Source: Mansonella perstans
Taxonomy: Eukaryota > Nematoda > Chromadorea > Rhabditida > Onchocercidae
Direction: 5' to 3'
Assembly (NCBI GenBank): GCA_037074765.1
Contig: JBAMDO010000017.1
Span: 310,001 to 374,000, forward strand
Length of the DNA: 64,000 nucleotides
In this document: positions 11,403-22,128 of the stretch, one piece after another
How positions within the stretch are numbered: the first letter of the stretch is position 1
Layout: each line of letters starts with the position of its first letter
Notes under the pieces: generated by a model
Database searches by the model: none
What the model saw: only the letters and a program-made list of their open reading frames with translations
What the model was told of the DNA's origin: nothing
Made by a program: the position numbers and the translations under genes

Positions 11403-13391
11403 AAAAGGCATTTACATTCGATATCTTATCATTGAAAGCCTATTCAACTTCAGCTTAAATCATATCCGCGAATTGCTCACATAAAAGTAGTTCTCTAACA
11501 CCACTTAGTTTTACAGAAGCTGCTCAATACTTTTTGGACTCGAAATTAGCTAAAGAAAAAAAGCACCTCTCTATCAGCCCATACTTCTAGAAGTCTAACT
11601 GACATCATAGATCACTATAGTGAACCACAATTTAGTTGTGATTCTCATCATAGATCATCATAGATCACTATAACGAATCACAACTTAGTTATGATTCTCA
11701 TCGTAGATCATCATAGATCACTATAGCGAATCACAACTTAGTTCAGCTTGTTCCACTTTTTGGCAGTATCATTTCCTCGAATGGTAAAGATTGACAAAGA
11801 GATGGACAGTAAGTTAAATAGTAAAGGCATATAAAGCTTGGTAGACTTCAAAGAGTTTAATACAATCTAACATCTGAAGTATATAAAGATTTGGCTCGTG
11901 CTTCCAATTGTATTGTTAACTATTTTATTATGGATCTGAATCAATGATCAATTATAGCCATTTACTTGTGAATCCTCGAATCCTTCCATCAGAATGCTAT
12001 CTTCGTGCATTCCTAAATTTCAGTAAAGTGATTCTGACATTTCTTGAAATTGATCTGTAACACGTTGTAGAAGGCAGCATCTTTTGATTTCAAAAAATTG
12101 AAACATTCGTTGATTTTGATTGGAACGCTATTCCTTTTTTTAATCATTATTGTTCACAAGCTAGTCTTTTCCAATCATGAAATGAAATAATCGATTGTAC
12201 ATGCAACTGCAAATAATTAATGAATGATTTCTATAATCTTCTAAAAATTGTGTCTTAATTAACAGTTATGGAATATTAAAAGGAAAAAAAAGTGAAGTCT
12301 TTTAAATTCCGAAAGGTCATCAGATCTGATATCTACCGCAATGTCAGCAATGTTAATAAGTATTGGAAAAATAAAGTTCTGATTTCCTAAAAAACTTGAG
12401 AAACAGAGGATAAGGCTAATGTGCGATAAATTATAGATTATAAAGAAAGATGCAAATGCATCAACAAATTCTGTTAATGACAAAAGCAGATAGTTAAAAT
12501 TTTGATTTCCTTTATCTTTCAATGAGAATCGTTGAACGACAAAGAAGAAAATTGCAAGTCGTTGGATATATCGAAATCGAATTTTCAACTACAAAAGTGC
12601 CAAAGAAAGGCAAATTAAATTTCGGTTTGGAATACATCATTTATCTTTAGGCTCTGTTAATGTCGAGTTATGTGCATTCTGGTCCAGAATTATAGAATTA
12701 CATTGAAACTGCAAAAGAGAATATGCAGATGAAATATTCGAACCAGTTTGAAAATTTTTTGTGGAAGAAAAAATTCAAATATTGTTTATTTACAAATTAT
12801 AATAAAAATTTGCATTTTCCATTCATTTTGTATTTTTTGCAGGAAAAATTTTTCCAAAATTTTGATAATGTCAGTGGGGCGTCAAAACAAGATTTCGATA
12901 AATGTCAAAGACGAGCACTCTTTCAGCAAATTCAAATTAATTTACGAACAATAATTCCAAAATTTCCGTTGTATTGTTTCATGTAGTCCTGAATTTGTGT
13001 GGATTTCCTCAGTAATTATGAGATTAAATATTGAACCGTTATTATTTCTCTAAATTTATTCAAAGTATATGCAATTTGCGAATATAGCAAGCTTGAAGCA
13101 AAGACAAGAACAAGAACCATATGCCTCGTCCATGCCAAAATAAATATTCAAATTGAAAATTCCATTTTCTTTTACAAAAAAAATGAAATGAGGTAATATG
13201 TTGCAACAATATTTGAATTTGCACAAAAATCCAATAGAATTATCAAGAAAATTCGATAAAAATTTCTTTATTTGACATAAAGTTTGAATTCTGTTAAAAT
13301 ATAATGAGTTCACAGTTCGCATTAATTCTTTTGGATTATAACAAGTGATCAGATATTGCATCTAATCTATTCTGAACAATTTTTTTTCCTT
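11403..13391. other. Non-coding 3' flank of the intact carboxypeptidase
   Basis: Contains three 53-bp units at 11603-11744. Also present is a hydrophobic open frame of 109 codons at 12259-12588 (-) with two or three potential membrane segments. Its sister in the other duplicate (21064-21387) is open too, but the copies are too recent for that to show selection, and I find no partner exons. It could be a fragment of a 7TM receptor. I do not call it a gene. Confidence 0.4.
11603..11744. repeat. 53-bp tandem repeat, three units
   Basis: Units begin at 11603, 11656 and 11709 with CATCATAGATCACTATA and end in CAC(A)AxTTAGTT. The first contains the perfect 12-bp palindrome TCACTATAGTGA. The homologous place in the right copy (20454-20542) has only two units. 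Confidence 0.9.
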
Positions 13392-16300
13392 CTAAAAAGG
13401 GTGATTGTTGAGAAACCGCTGGATAACATAATGCATTTCGGGTGCACGCCATTGCGGAGCCATATGTCCAGCACCACGAACTGTCAGGAACGTTAGACCT
13501 TTGTATACAGTCTTGAAACCAGCTATCTGAGAATTAAAGTGCCACGGTTCTTTTCTTCCTTTTTTCTGTGAAAATCGATGTGTTATACAACTATCAGCAA
13601 AAAAACTAGGCAATATGAAATGTTTTCTTGTAGAATTGCTTCGTATCATACTGTCATTTCCTGTGACATCTAGAACTAAATGTTATTCATCAATTTGCAA
13701 TTTTGAAAGGATACCGGCAAATTGAGCGAAGCAGAAAACTTTTGACCCATAAGGAAATTGCATGCCATATCAGTGTCACCATAATACAATAGCACACGAA
13801 CCTTCGCTTTGATTATTTCCTTTACAAAAGGTGCCATATCGCCGTATATTTTTTCATAATTATTTGTGATCTATAAAATGACCCAGAAATCAAAATTTGA
13901 TTTGAACTTAAATGGATAATTTGCTTATGAAAGAGATTCTGTAGACAATTATGGATGCATTTGCACTTACCTCATCGCTACACACATCCCATTTAGACAA
14001 ATTTTGTGGGATATGAAGGGCACGGCGCACTTTCTCACTGTTCATATATTGGATCATTGCCGAATCGTTTAGACAAGGTGCATCTCCAAATACGGGATTT
14101 CTAAGCTAAAATAAGAAGTAATCGGTGTAAAATCTTCAGGATTTTATGGAAATAAAAATAACTTTTATCGCTTGAAAGAATTAAATATATTTCGATTATG
14201 AAAAGATATACTTTGAGGTTTTCGTAATTCAAAGTAAATTATTTTTGGTAAATTAAAAATAGAAGATTGCTGAGAAATAAACTCACTCTAGAATATGCCA
14301 AAATAGATTCCAGTGGTCTCTGCTTATTGCTTTTATGTGGATCAAAGGGTGAAGCAGTAAGACCAAATTTGACGGCTCGTATTCGAGCTTTGTTTAACTC
14401 AGGATTTAGATTACAATCACGATACAAGTCGTACGGATTTATTTTGCCGGACCATGTAAATTGAAAAATTTCTTCAACCTTAAAAAACTCTCCTCAAAAC
14501 TGGGGAAAACCTAATACAATAATAAAAAAGAAAAAAGAAGCGAACAGAATTCCATCTTTTAAAAGCTGATCTAATGCCCCTTATCATTAATATCATTAAT
14601 TGGATCGATCCTCACTTTCTGCGATGTCATTAGTCCAAAGAAAGATTTTGGAAATATTTCTTAAAAGAGAAAAAGACTTTCCTTTTCTATACATTCTGTT
14701 TTGCTGACATTCGTCAGCTCACATGTGTCAATACACCCATGACAACACTCATTTTCGAGCGCAATCCACGTTTTCTCATCAACGAGTCCATGATTATAAG
14801 CAAAATGTATCGTTGTATCGAGATTAAGTATCTCATTCACATATCCATTTCCAAGTGCAATACCCTGAAAATTTTACATTTTGATTTCTTGCACCGGTAA
14901 TTAAAGAATTGTAGCATGAAATTTCAAAAAAGAAACCTTAAATCAGAATATTGATTCAAACAGATTCGCTTCATTTGATGATTACTTATCACTCAATCAC
15001 TTCAATATTCACTTGCCCGGACAACTTCGCTTCATATTTCTGTACGCTGTAGTATTTTTTAACACACATGAGCCTCTTCATGCGTAGGAAAAGATAATAA
15101 TTATAGTAATAGCCAAGCAGTCCAAAACTCAAACAGTTTAGATAAATGATGAAAAGGAACCTTGAGATTTACAGGAAATTTTTCCAGACCACGAATAACA
15201 AGAACAGCTAACGTCGGTACATAAATGCCGCCGTAACTCTCTCCCATGATATAAACAGAATGATTGAGGAAGGCTGGAAATGCTTTGAAAAACTCTTTGA
15301 TTGCCACATAATTCTCTTTCGCTGTCTAAAAAAGAATCGTTCTGGAAATTTAAATAGAAATTGAAAGCTAAGAATAAAATTTTTAAATGCTATTTCACTT
15401 TCATTTTTCACTATGCGCTATTTTATATAAGCAGTAGGCGTATAGTACCTTAATACTTTTTTGTTTTAGATCAAATGAATACTTATTATTTCAGTTATGC
15501 ACTTGCATTAGCTATAAAGAAAAAGTAAGCAAATAGTAAAGTTAACTGAAGATGGAAGCTCTAAGAACACAAATTACAGCACGAAAATATTTCAATTCTA
15601 ATTAATATATTCGAATCATATGATAAAAAGTGGGCATAGAGTTTTATCAATTAAAAGAAGAAAATTAGCGGTTGGGCAAAGCAGACTATGAAGTTAATAA
15701 GACCATAGGGAAGGGTAGCTAGCAACTGTAAATAGAATTAGGAATAAAATAATATCGTAGCTCAAGAGGTGATAAAGCTTGGTCAGATTTAAGAAAAGAC
15801 AAATTAAATGGTACTTAGTAACTTGATAATGTTCAGAACCGGTACGAGAGCACAAGAAAAGCGAATTTTGAAAATAAATTACGTAAAATTATTTTCAATT
15901 GCACCTGATCATCATCGGTTTTAGTAACCCCGTTGGTAGAATATGAATAACCAACTCCAGCAGGTGATTCTATGTAAACTATAGAAGCCATCTGAAATGG
16001 AATAAATTAGTATAGTGGAAGCTATGAAATATTATTTATTTATTTAATTTTTCAATTTTCCAATGCAAACAAGAAAAAGATGCTTTTCAAAAAAAAAAAA
16101 AAAGAATGCCATATTTTTGAATTCTTTGAATCAGCCATGCTAACTAGTTGTGAGACCTGATTCCATGCATGAGGATTGCGACGAAGTGTCTTTCCATCAT
16201 CATTGATAAGATATGGACCCATTTCATTCAATAAACCATCTAACGATGAACAGCCAGGCCCTCCATTGAACCAAAATATCAACGGATCCGTTGCTGCATT

Positions 16301-16668
16301 ATTTTGTGATTCCACAAACCTGAAATAACTTTTCTCTACTTAGGTGTTTAACCAAAATTCTTTATTCGAAATCGAAATTTTGCTTGCGGGATATCTAAAA
16401 GAGAATTTGGTCAATTAAGTGAAAAGTATTTGAAAAAAGTAACAGAGTTGATTTGAGTAAAAATTGTTTTAATTAGGTAATTTTTAAAATTTTTATCGCA
16501 AACACTCGACAAAGCTTACCAGTAATGCAAGTGGTGGATTTCCGAAACTTGAAAGTATCCTGAATAATGCGTGAAATTTATTTCCAGATGTTCCGTTCCT
16601 GGAAGTTCCGTTATTTTCTCCGCATGAGCTGTATAAGTCAAAAATATAAGCACCGCCGCGTACAGCAT
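13392..16668 (-). CDS. Cathepsin A-like serine carboxypeptidase, intact copy
   Basis: Nine exons join in frame to 458 residues: 16668-16520, 16319-16157, 15991-15905, 15325-15161, 14864-14709, 14478-14287, 14105-13971, 13870-13715 and 13565-13392. Human CTSA has 480. A signal peptide (about residues 1-16, ending TAHA) leads into the family N-terminus EKITELPG and THYSGYF. Other landmarks are HLHYWFVESQ, the oxyanion region [33 protein letters not shown], and the nucleophile motif GESYGG with Ser163. The catalytic Asp383 is in [11 protein letters not shown] and His435 in RGAGHMAPQ. It should act as a secreted or lysosomal S10 family carboxypeptidase. A strong acceptor lies about 50 bases upstream of the ATG, suggesting a 5' UTR intron or trans-splice site. 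The donor of exon 5 was chosen because it alone keeps phase with the next exon. Confidence 0.9.
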
Positions 16669-17844
16669 GATCACTTAGTAAAAGTGAAAAGCAATACAGC
16701 ACCTCAGCAGCTGTTGCTGAAAAACAAAAGAGCAAATATCACCACGAGACATAGTTGCTGCTTCTTCTAATCTAACGATTCCTGACCTTTGCTCTTTAAA
16801 TGGTAGCGTTATTCGGCTTATACGCTTATCAGAATGATTGATATAATTGCTTTTGGTAATCCATCTGAAACGGTCAAGAATTAAGACAGAATATTTATCA
16901 AAGTGATAGAGTCGGAATCTAATCAAGAATTAGAATATTTATCATAGTGATGAATTTGGAATTCAGTCTTTTAATTCCATCATCCTATTATTAAACATTT
17001 ACGAGAATTTAATTGTCAGTAGCAAACAAAATCTTGCACAAAAATCTTGATTATCAAATCAAGAAAGGATCAATCAATAACTTTCCATTATTGAGTTTAT
17101 TGAGTAAAACTGTTCTCAATTTATAACTTGAATCTCGAATTAATCGAACGGAAAGGAAAAAATGAATTTCCACATTAAATTTCGAAAAAAAATTATTATT
17201 ATTATTATTATTAATATTATTAGTCAAATTTAATTGAAGCAAAAAAAAGTGCTGCAATACTGATATTATTGTTATCATTTCGTACATTTATATGTGAATT
17301 TGTTATATGTAAATTTTTTTCTTTATGCATAAATTTATTCGGTTATTTTCTTATTGAATACAAAATTATGTTGAAAACATAAAAATTAACTGAAACCACT
17401 TTGAAAGAATCATTGTGTGTAGGTCGCAAGTATTGCTGCTTCTGACAAATTCGCAATTACTTTCAAAAAATTATGTTGAAAACTCTCATTGATTAGGTAA
17501 AATAGTACGCATAATATATCTTTTGATCATAGACATTATCTTCAAAATTAATTATGGTGGGAAAAAGAGCTCATAAACAGGTTAGGAGATTGATTTTCGA
17601 AAAATGAGAATAACCGGACAATTTAATTGAATTAGGTCTTCGATCGATTTAATTCAAATTTATTGTTCAGTTTTTAGAAAGATCTATTCAATGAAGGAAA
17701 TTGAGAAAGATGAGTCAAAATAATTGTGAATCTGTCAGAAAGACCTTGTCACATTTCTGTACTGAAGCGCAAACTTTCGCAGTCAACCAAATTATTTGCT
17801 ATTTAGTAATAAATTACGAATTATTAACTTATGATTTTAAATAG
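16669..17844. other. Upstream region of the carboxypeptidase and duplication junction
   Basis: Non-coding. It includes an ATT-rich tract near 17192-17225 and, at 17814, the point where segment A meets segment B. No exon is seen. Confidence 0.5.
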
Positions 17845-19907
17845 GTAGATTTGAATCTTCCACACGGTACAAGAATAGCGAAAAATTTTGAATCACAGCT
17901 GCGAACATTGCTTGCAATGGCTACTACCGAATCCGAGGTAAACAAATATCGAGAGTTCTGAAAAAGAGTTTTATTCCATGCAAAAATGAAATACAAAAAA
18001 GATTGAAACCTAAATTGTGAGGGGCTATCATTTTGTAAAATAAAGCTGTATTATTTTTGCACATAATCTGTGTTTTCCGCTACTTGGGATTCTCCACTTT
18101 AATTTTCATTTTACTTTGAAACGTTAAAAATTTTAAACATTGGAACTTTCTAAAGACCTTGGTAATTTCAGGATCTAGAATATGCTCTCTTCAGCAGAAA
18201 TCGTGAAATTGAAGAGCAACAGCAAATAACGCTTACTGCTTTACCATTTCTCGGTGTAACTACTTTGGTGTTAATTGTCTTTATGGTCATTACCTTGATC
18301 GATATCCCATTTAGAAATAGCCAACACGTGGAGGTGAATTGCTTTAAATAAACTGAGAATTCTTTAAATAGCGTTCAGTATTGATTAACGTTAAGATGAA
18401 CAATTACTTATTTAGAATTATAACTACTATTACTGCTATCTGGAATTCGACTTTTTTCATTTTAGGCTATTTTTGCGGTGCTTTCTCCAGCTATGGCATT
18501 GGTTACTTCTACGGGTATTTTATGGGGTTCCGGTTTGCCCTTTACCAACATTCTAACTGTTGTACCTTTTCTTATTATCATAATTGGCGTTGACGATGCT
18601 TTCCTTATATTGGCAGCGTGGCGACATTCAAAGTAGGTTCATGCGTTCCTTAAATCTTTCGATACACTGATTGCTTTTGGAACTGAAATTTAACATGTAA
18701 AAATATGATCTAATTATTACTTCGCTCATTTCATACATTTGTAGTCCAGCATCTGATCTCGAAACACGAATGGGTGAAACCCTGACCCATTCCGGTACAA
18801 GCGTTACAGTAACTTCGATTACCGATGTGCTATGTTTCATAGTTGGACTGTTTTCAAATCTACCTGTTGTACGATTATTTTGTATTTATACTTCTGTCGC
18901 AATCTTTATTGACTTCATTTACCAGGTATTATACATAAACGAATATATGACTCATAAAGTTAATCACTCCGATAACATTGGCAGAGAGATATTGTCCTCC
19001 TACTGAAAAATTCACGTCGATTCTTTGTCTTTTTCATATTTAATTTATTTAAGATATTACAGAAACCTTTTTGTAGATTACATTTTTCGCTGCTGTAGTT
19101 GTTTACATTGAAAGACAAAAAATGAATCATCTCGAGGAAAAGACATTATGTTTCGAAGAAGTAAGGCCTTAATATCTACGCTTAATCTAAATAACGGTTC
19201 TAAAGTTCTACATAGCTCGTAAGCTGTGATCCACCTTAAGAATTTAGGTAGAACAGGTATCTTATTCAGTTCTGATTAGCCAACAAAAATCCATATCTAA
19301 TTTTTGTGGAAGTTCTGAGCAGTAAGTAATGATAATTTATTGCTAGATAATCTATGGAAAATAGTTTTAATTGATATAATGCCTTTAAATACATTGCCGA
19401 TCAAATCTAGAAATTTCCACGACTTTTTTATCTGTGGATTGTAACCAGCAATATTTGTAATTATTTGCTGCAGAATTTTAAATCCAAGAACATCCTAAAT
19501 GGTTTATGGTCAAAAAGTGAACAGAAAGATTCGCACAAATTATATCCTGTTAAAAACGGTATTATTGACAATTCTTTGCCATCAAAAACGACCAGGAAAA
19601 CACTAAAATACAGTGAAATTGTATTGCAAAAACTTGTCGATATTCTTCATTTACCGCTTATAAAATTTGTTGTTATCGCTGTTTTCATCATTCACATAAT
19701 CGTAAGTTAAGGAAAAATCGATTTTTTACATTTGTATTAAAGTCAATTTTTTTTTAATTGCAAAATATTATAAATTCACTGCCAACATTCAAATTCTTGT
19801 AAATAGGAAGTAAATTTTAGAGATAATGCTTGTAAGACAGCAAAATGCTGCAAAATTCATATTTTACTTGATCATTCAAGCTGTATTTAGTTTGATAGAT
19901 TTTTTTC
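17814..19907. repeat. Segmental duplication, segment B (left copy)
   Basis: 2,094 bases that recur at 34122-36215 in the same orientation with only about half a dozen differences, introns included. It carries six internal exons of the PTR gene. The junction with segment A shows a one-base overlap. The junction with A' carries a 14-base filler. Confidence 0.95.
17845..19701 (+). pseudogene. Partial PTR (patched-related) gene fragment, exons 6-11 only
   Basis: Exons 17845-17937, 18172-18333, 18466-18632, 18745-18925, 19077-19160 and 19474-19701 are copies of exons 6-11 of the full gene at 31283-39538. All are open with intact splice sites. They encode the first sterol-sensing-domain region, including the GVDDAF motif and TSITDVLCFIVGLFS. 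The fragment lacks the first five exons (start codon included) and the last seven. It therefore cannot make a PTR protein unless it is spliced to something else. It lies between the two carboxypeptidase copies, which read on the other strand. The only coding-region change noticed is synonymous, so the copy is very recent or has been homogenised. Confidence 0.85.
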
Positions 19908-19921
19908 ATATTCATATTCTA
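19908..19921. other. 14-base filler at the B/A' duplication junction
   Basis: Belongs to neither segment: B' continues differently after its last shared base (36215), and A is preceded by different sequence before 11072. The filler is a double ATATTC, resembling the TTCATATT string found about 55 bases upstream. That would fit templated insertion during end joining. Confidence 0.7.
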
Positions 19922-19978
19922 TCAATAATCAACGGTGTGAAACAAAGTTGTTTTTCACTCTCTTCACAGTTTTCAAAG

Positions 19979-20253
19979 GAAGGTCATCAGGATGAAGCAG
20001 TCTTCACAACGAAGGTCATCAGGATGAAGCAGTCTTCACAACGAAGGTCATCAGGATGAAGCAGTCTTCACAACGAAGGTCATCAGGATGAAGCAGTCTT
20101 CACAACGAAGGTCATCAGGATGAAGCAGTCTTCACAACGAAGGTCATCAGGATGAAGCAGTCTTCACAACGAAGGTCATCTGGATGAAGCAATCTTCACA
20201 ACGAAGGTCATCAGGATGAAGCAGTCTTCAAATAAAGGTCATCTGAATGAAGC
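19979..20253. repeat. 32-bp tandem repeat array (right copy)
   Basis: About nine units of the same repeat as 11129-11402. The A/T variant differs in order: here almost every unit carries the A form (CATCAGG), while the left array mixes A and T forms. One unit has CAATCTTCA, breaking the inverted repeat. The last unit is decayed in the same way as in the left array. Confidence 0.95.
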
Positions 20254-22128
20254 AAAAGGCATTTACATTCGATATCTTATCATTGAAAGCCTATTCAACT
20301 TCAGCTTAAATCATATCCGCGAATTGCTCACATAAAAGTAGTTCTCTAACACCACTTAGTTTTACAGAAGCTGCTCAATACTTTTTGGACTCGAAATTAG
20401 CTAAAGAAAAAAAGCACCTCTCTATCAGCCCATACTTCTAGAAGTCTAACTGACATCATAGATCACTATAGTGAACCACAATTTAGTTGTGATTCTCATC
20501 GTAGATCATCATAGATCACTATAGCGAATCACAACTTAGTTCAGCTTGTTCCACTTTTTGGCAGTATCATTTCCTCGAATGGTAAAGATTGACAAAGAGA
20601 TGGACAGTAAGTTAAATAGTAAAGGCATATAAAGCTTGGTAGACTTCAAAGAGTTTAATACAATCTAACATCTGAAGTATATAAAGATTTGGCTCGTGCT
20701 TCCAATTGTATTGTTAACTATTTTATTATGGATCTGAATCAATGATCAATTATAGCCATTTACTTGTGAATCCTCGAATCCTTCCATCAGAATGCTATCT
20801 TCGTGCATTCCTAAATTTCAGTAAAGTGATTCTGACATTTCTTGAAATTGATCTGTAACACGTTGTAGAAGGCAGCATCTTTTGATTTCAAAAAATTGAA
20901 ACATTCGTTGATTTTGATTGGAACGCTATTCCTTTTTTTAATCATTATCATTCACAAGCTAGTCTTTTCCAATCATGAAATGAAATAATCGATTGTACAT
21001 GCAACTGCAAATAATTAATGAGTGATTTCTATAATCTTCTAAAAATTGTGTCTTAATTAACAGTTATGGAATATTAAAAAGGAAAAAAAAGTGAAGTCTT
21101 TTAAATTCCGAAAGGTCATCAGATCTGATATCTACCGCAATGTCAGCAATGTTAATAAGTATTGGAAAAATAAAGTTCTGATTTCCTAAAAAACTTGAGA
21201 AACAGAGGATAAGGCTAATGTGCGATAAATTATAGATTATAAAGAAAGATGCAAATGCATCAACAAATTCTGTTAATGACAAAAGCAGATAGTTAAAATT
21301 TTGATTTCCTTTATCTTTCAATGAGAATCGTTGAACGACAAAGAAGAAAATTGCAAGTCGTTGGATATATCGAAATCGAATTTTCAACTACAAAAGTGCC
21401 AAAGAAAGGCAAATTAAATTTCGGTTTGGAATACATCATTTATCTTTAGGCTCTGTTAATGTCGAGTTATGTGCATTCTGGTCCAGAATTATAGAATTAC
21501 ATTGAAACTGCAAAAGAGAATATGCAGATGAAATATTCGAACCAGTTTGAAAATTTTTTGTGGAAGAAAAAATTCAAATATTGTTTATTTACAAATTATA
21601 ATAAAAATTTGCATTTTCCATTCATTTTGTATTTTTTGCAGGAAAAATTTTTCCAAAATTTTGATGATATCAGTGGGGCGTCAAAAAAAAAATTTTGATA
21701 ATGTCAGTGGGGCGTCAAAACAAGATTTCGATAAATGTCAAAGACGAGCACTCTTTCAGCAAATTCAAATTAATTTACGAACAATAATTCCAAAATTTCC
21801 GTTGTATTGTTTCATGTAGTCCTGAATTTGTGTGGATTTCCTCAGTAATTATGAGATTAAATATTGAACCGTTATTATTTCTCTAAATTTATTCAAAGTA
21901 TATGCAATTTGCGAATATAGCAAGCTTGAAGCAAAGACAAGAACAAGAACCATATGCCCAAAATAAATATTCAAATTGAAAATTCCATTTTCTTTTACAA
22001 AAAAAATAAAATGAGGTAATATGTTGCAACAATATTTGAATTTGCACAAAAATCCAATAGAATTATCAAGATAATTTGATAAAAATCAGATATTGCATCT
22101 AATCTATTCTGAACAATTTTTTTTCCTT
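20254..22128. other. Non-coding 3' flank of the frameshifted carboxypeptidase
   Basis: Homologous to 11403-13391, with two instead of three 53-bp units (20454-20542). A local duplication at about 21660-21720 repeats the GTGGGGCGTCAAAA string. Relative to the left copy, a block of about 90 bases just before the gene end is missing. Confidence 0.5.

Larger units (their letters stand above)
11072..17814. repeat. Segmental duplication, segment A (left copy)
   Basis: This block of about 6.74 kb recurs in the same orientation at 19922-26526. It carries a 32-bp repeat array, a 53-bp repeat, 3' flanking sequence and the whole intact carboxypeptidase gene with its upstream region. Similarity starts abruptly at the TCAATAATCAACGG string and ends at AATAAAT. 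The copies differ by scattered substitutions and many indels, for example 13210-13345, where the right copy lacks about 90 bases, and intron 3 of the carboxypeptidase. Confidence 0.95.

Noticed and set aside
12259..12588. Hydrophobic 109-codon frame, also present at 21064-21387
   Set aside because: Conservation only reflects the recent duplication. No flanking exons or family motif were found, although a receptor fragment cannot be excluded.
12723..12986. 87-codon frame on the plus strand with a possible exon after TTTTTTGCAG
   Set aside because: The duplicate at 21547-21819 carries a local insertion that changes the frame, and no start or partner exon is seen.
16493..16735. 80-codon frame over the carboxypeptidase start
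   Set aside because: A shadow frame. The correct frame gives a signal peptide followed by EKITELPG and HYSGYF.
19826..20059. 77-codon frame crossing the B/A' junction into the 32-bp array
   Set aside because: A chimeric frame created by the rearrangement, with repeat-encoded residues; no evidence of expression.
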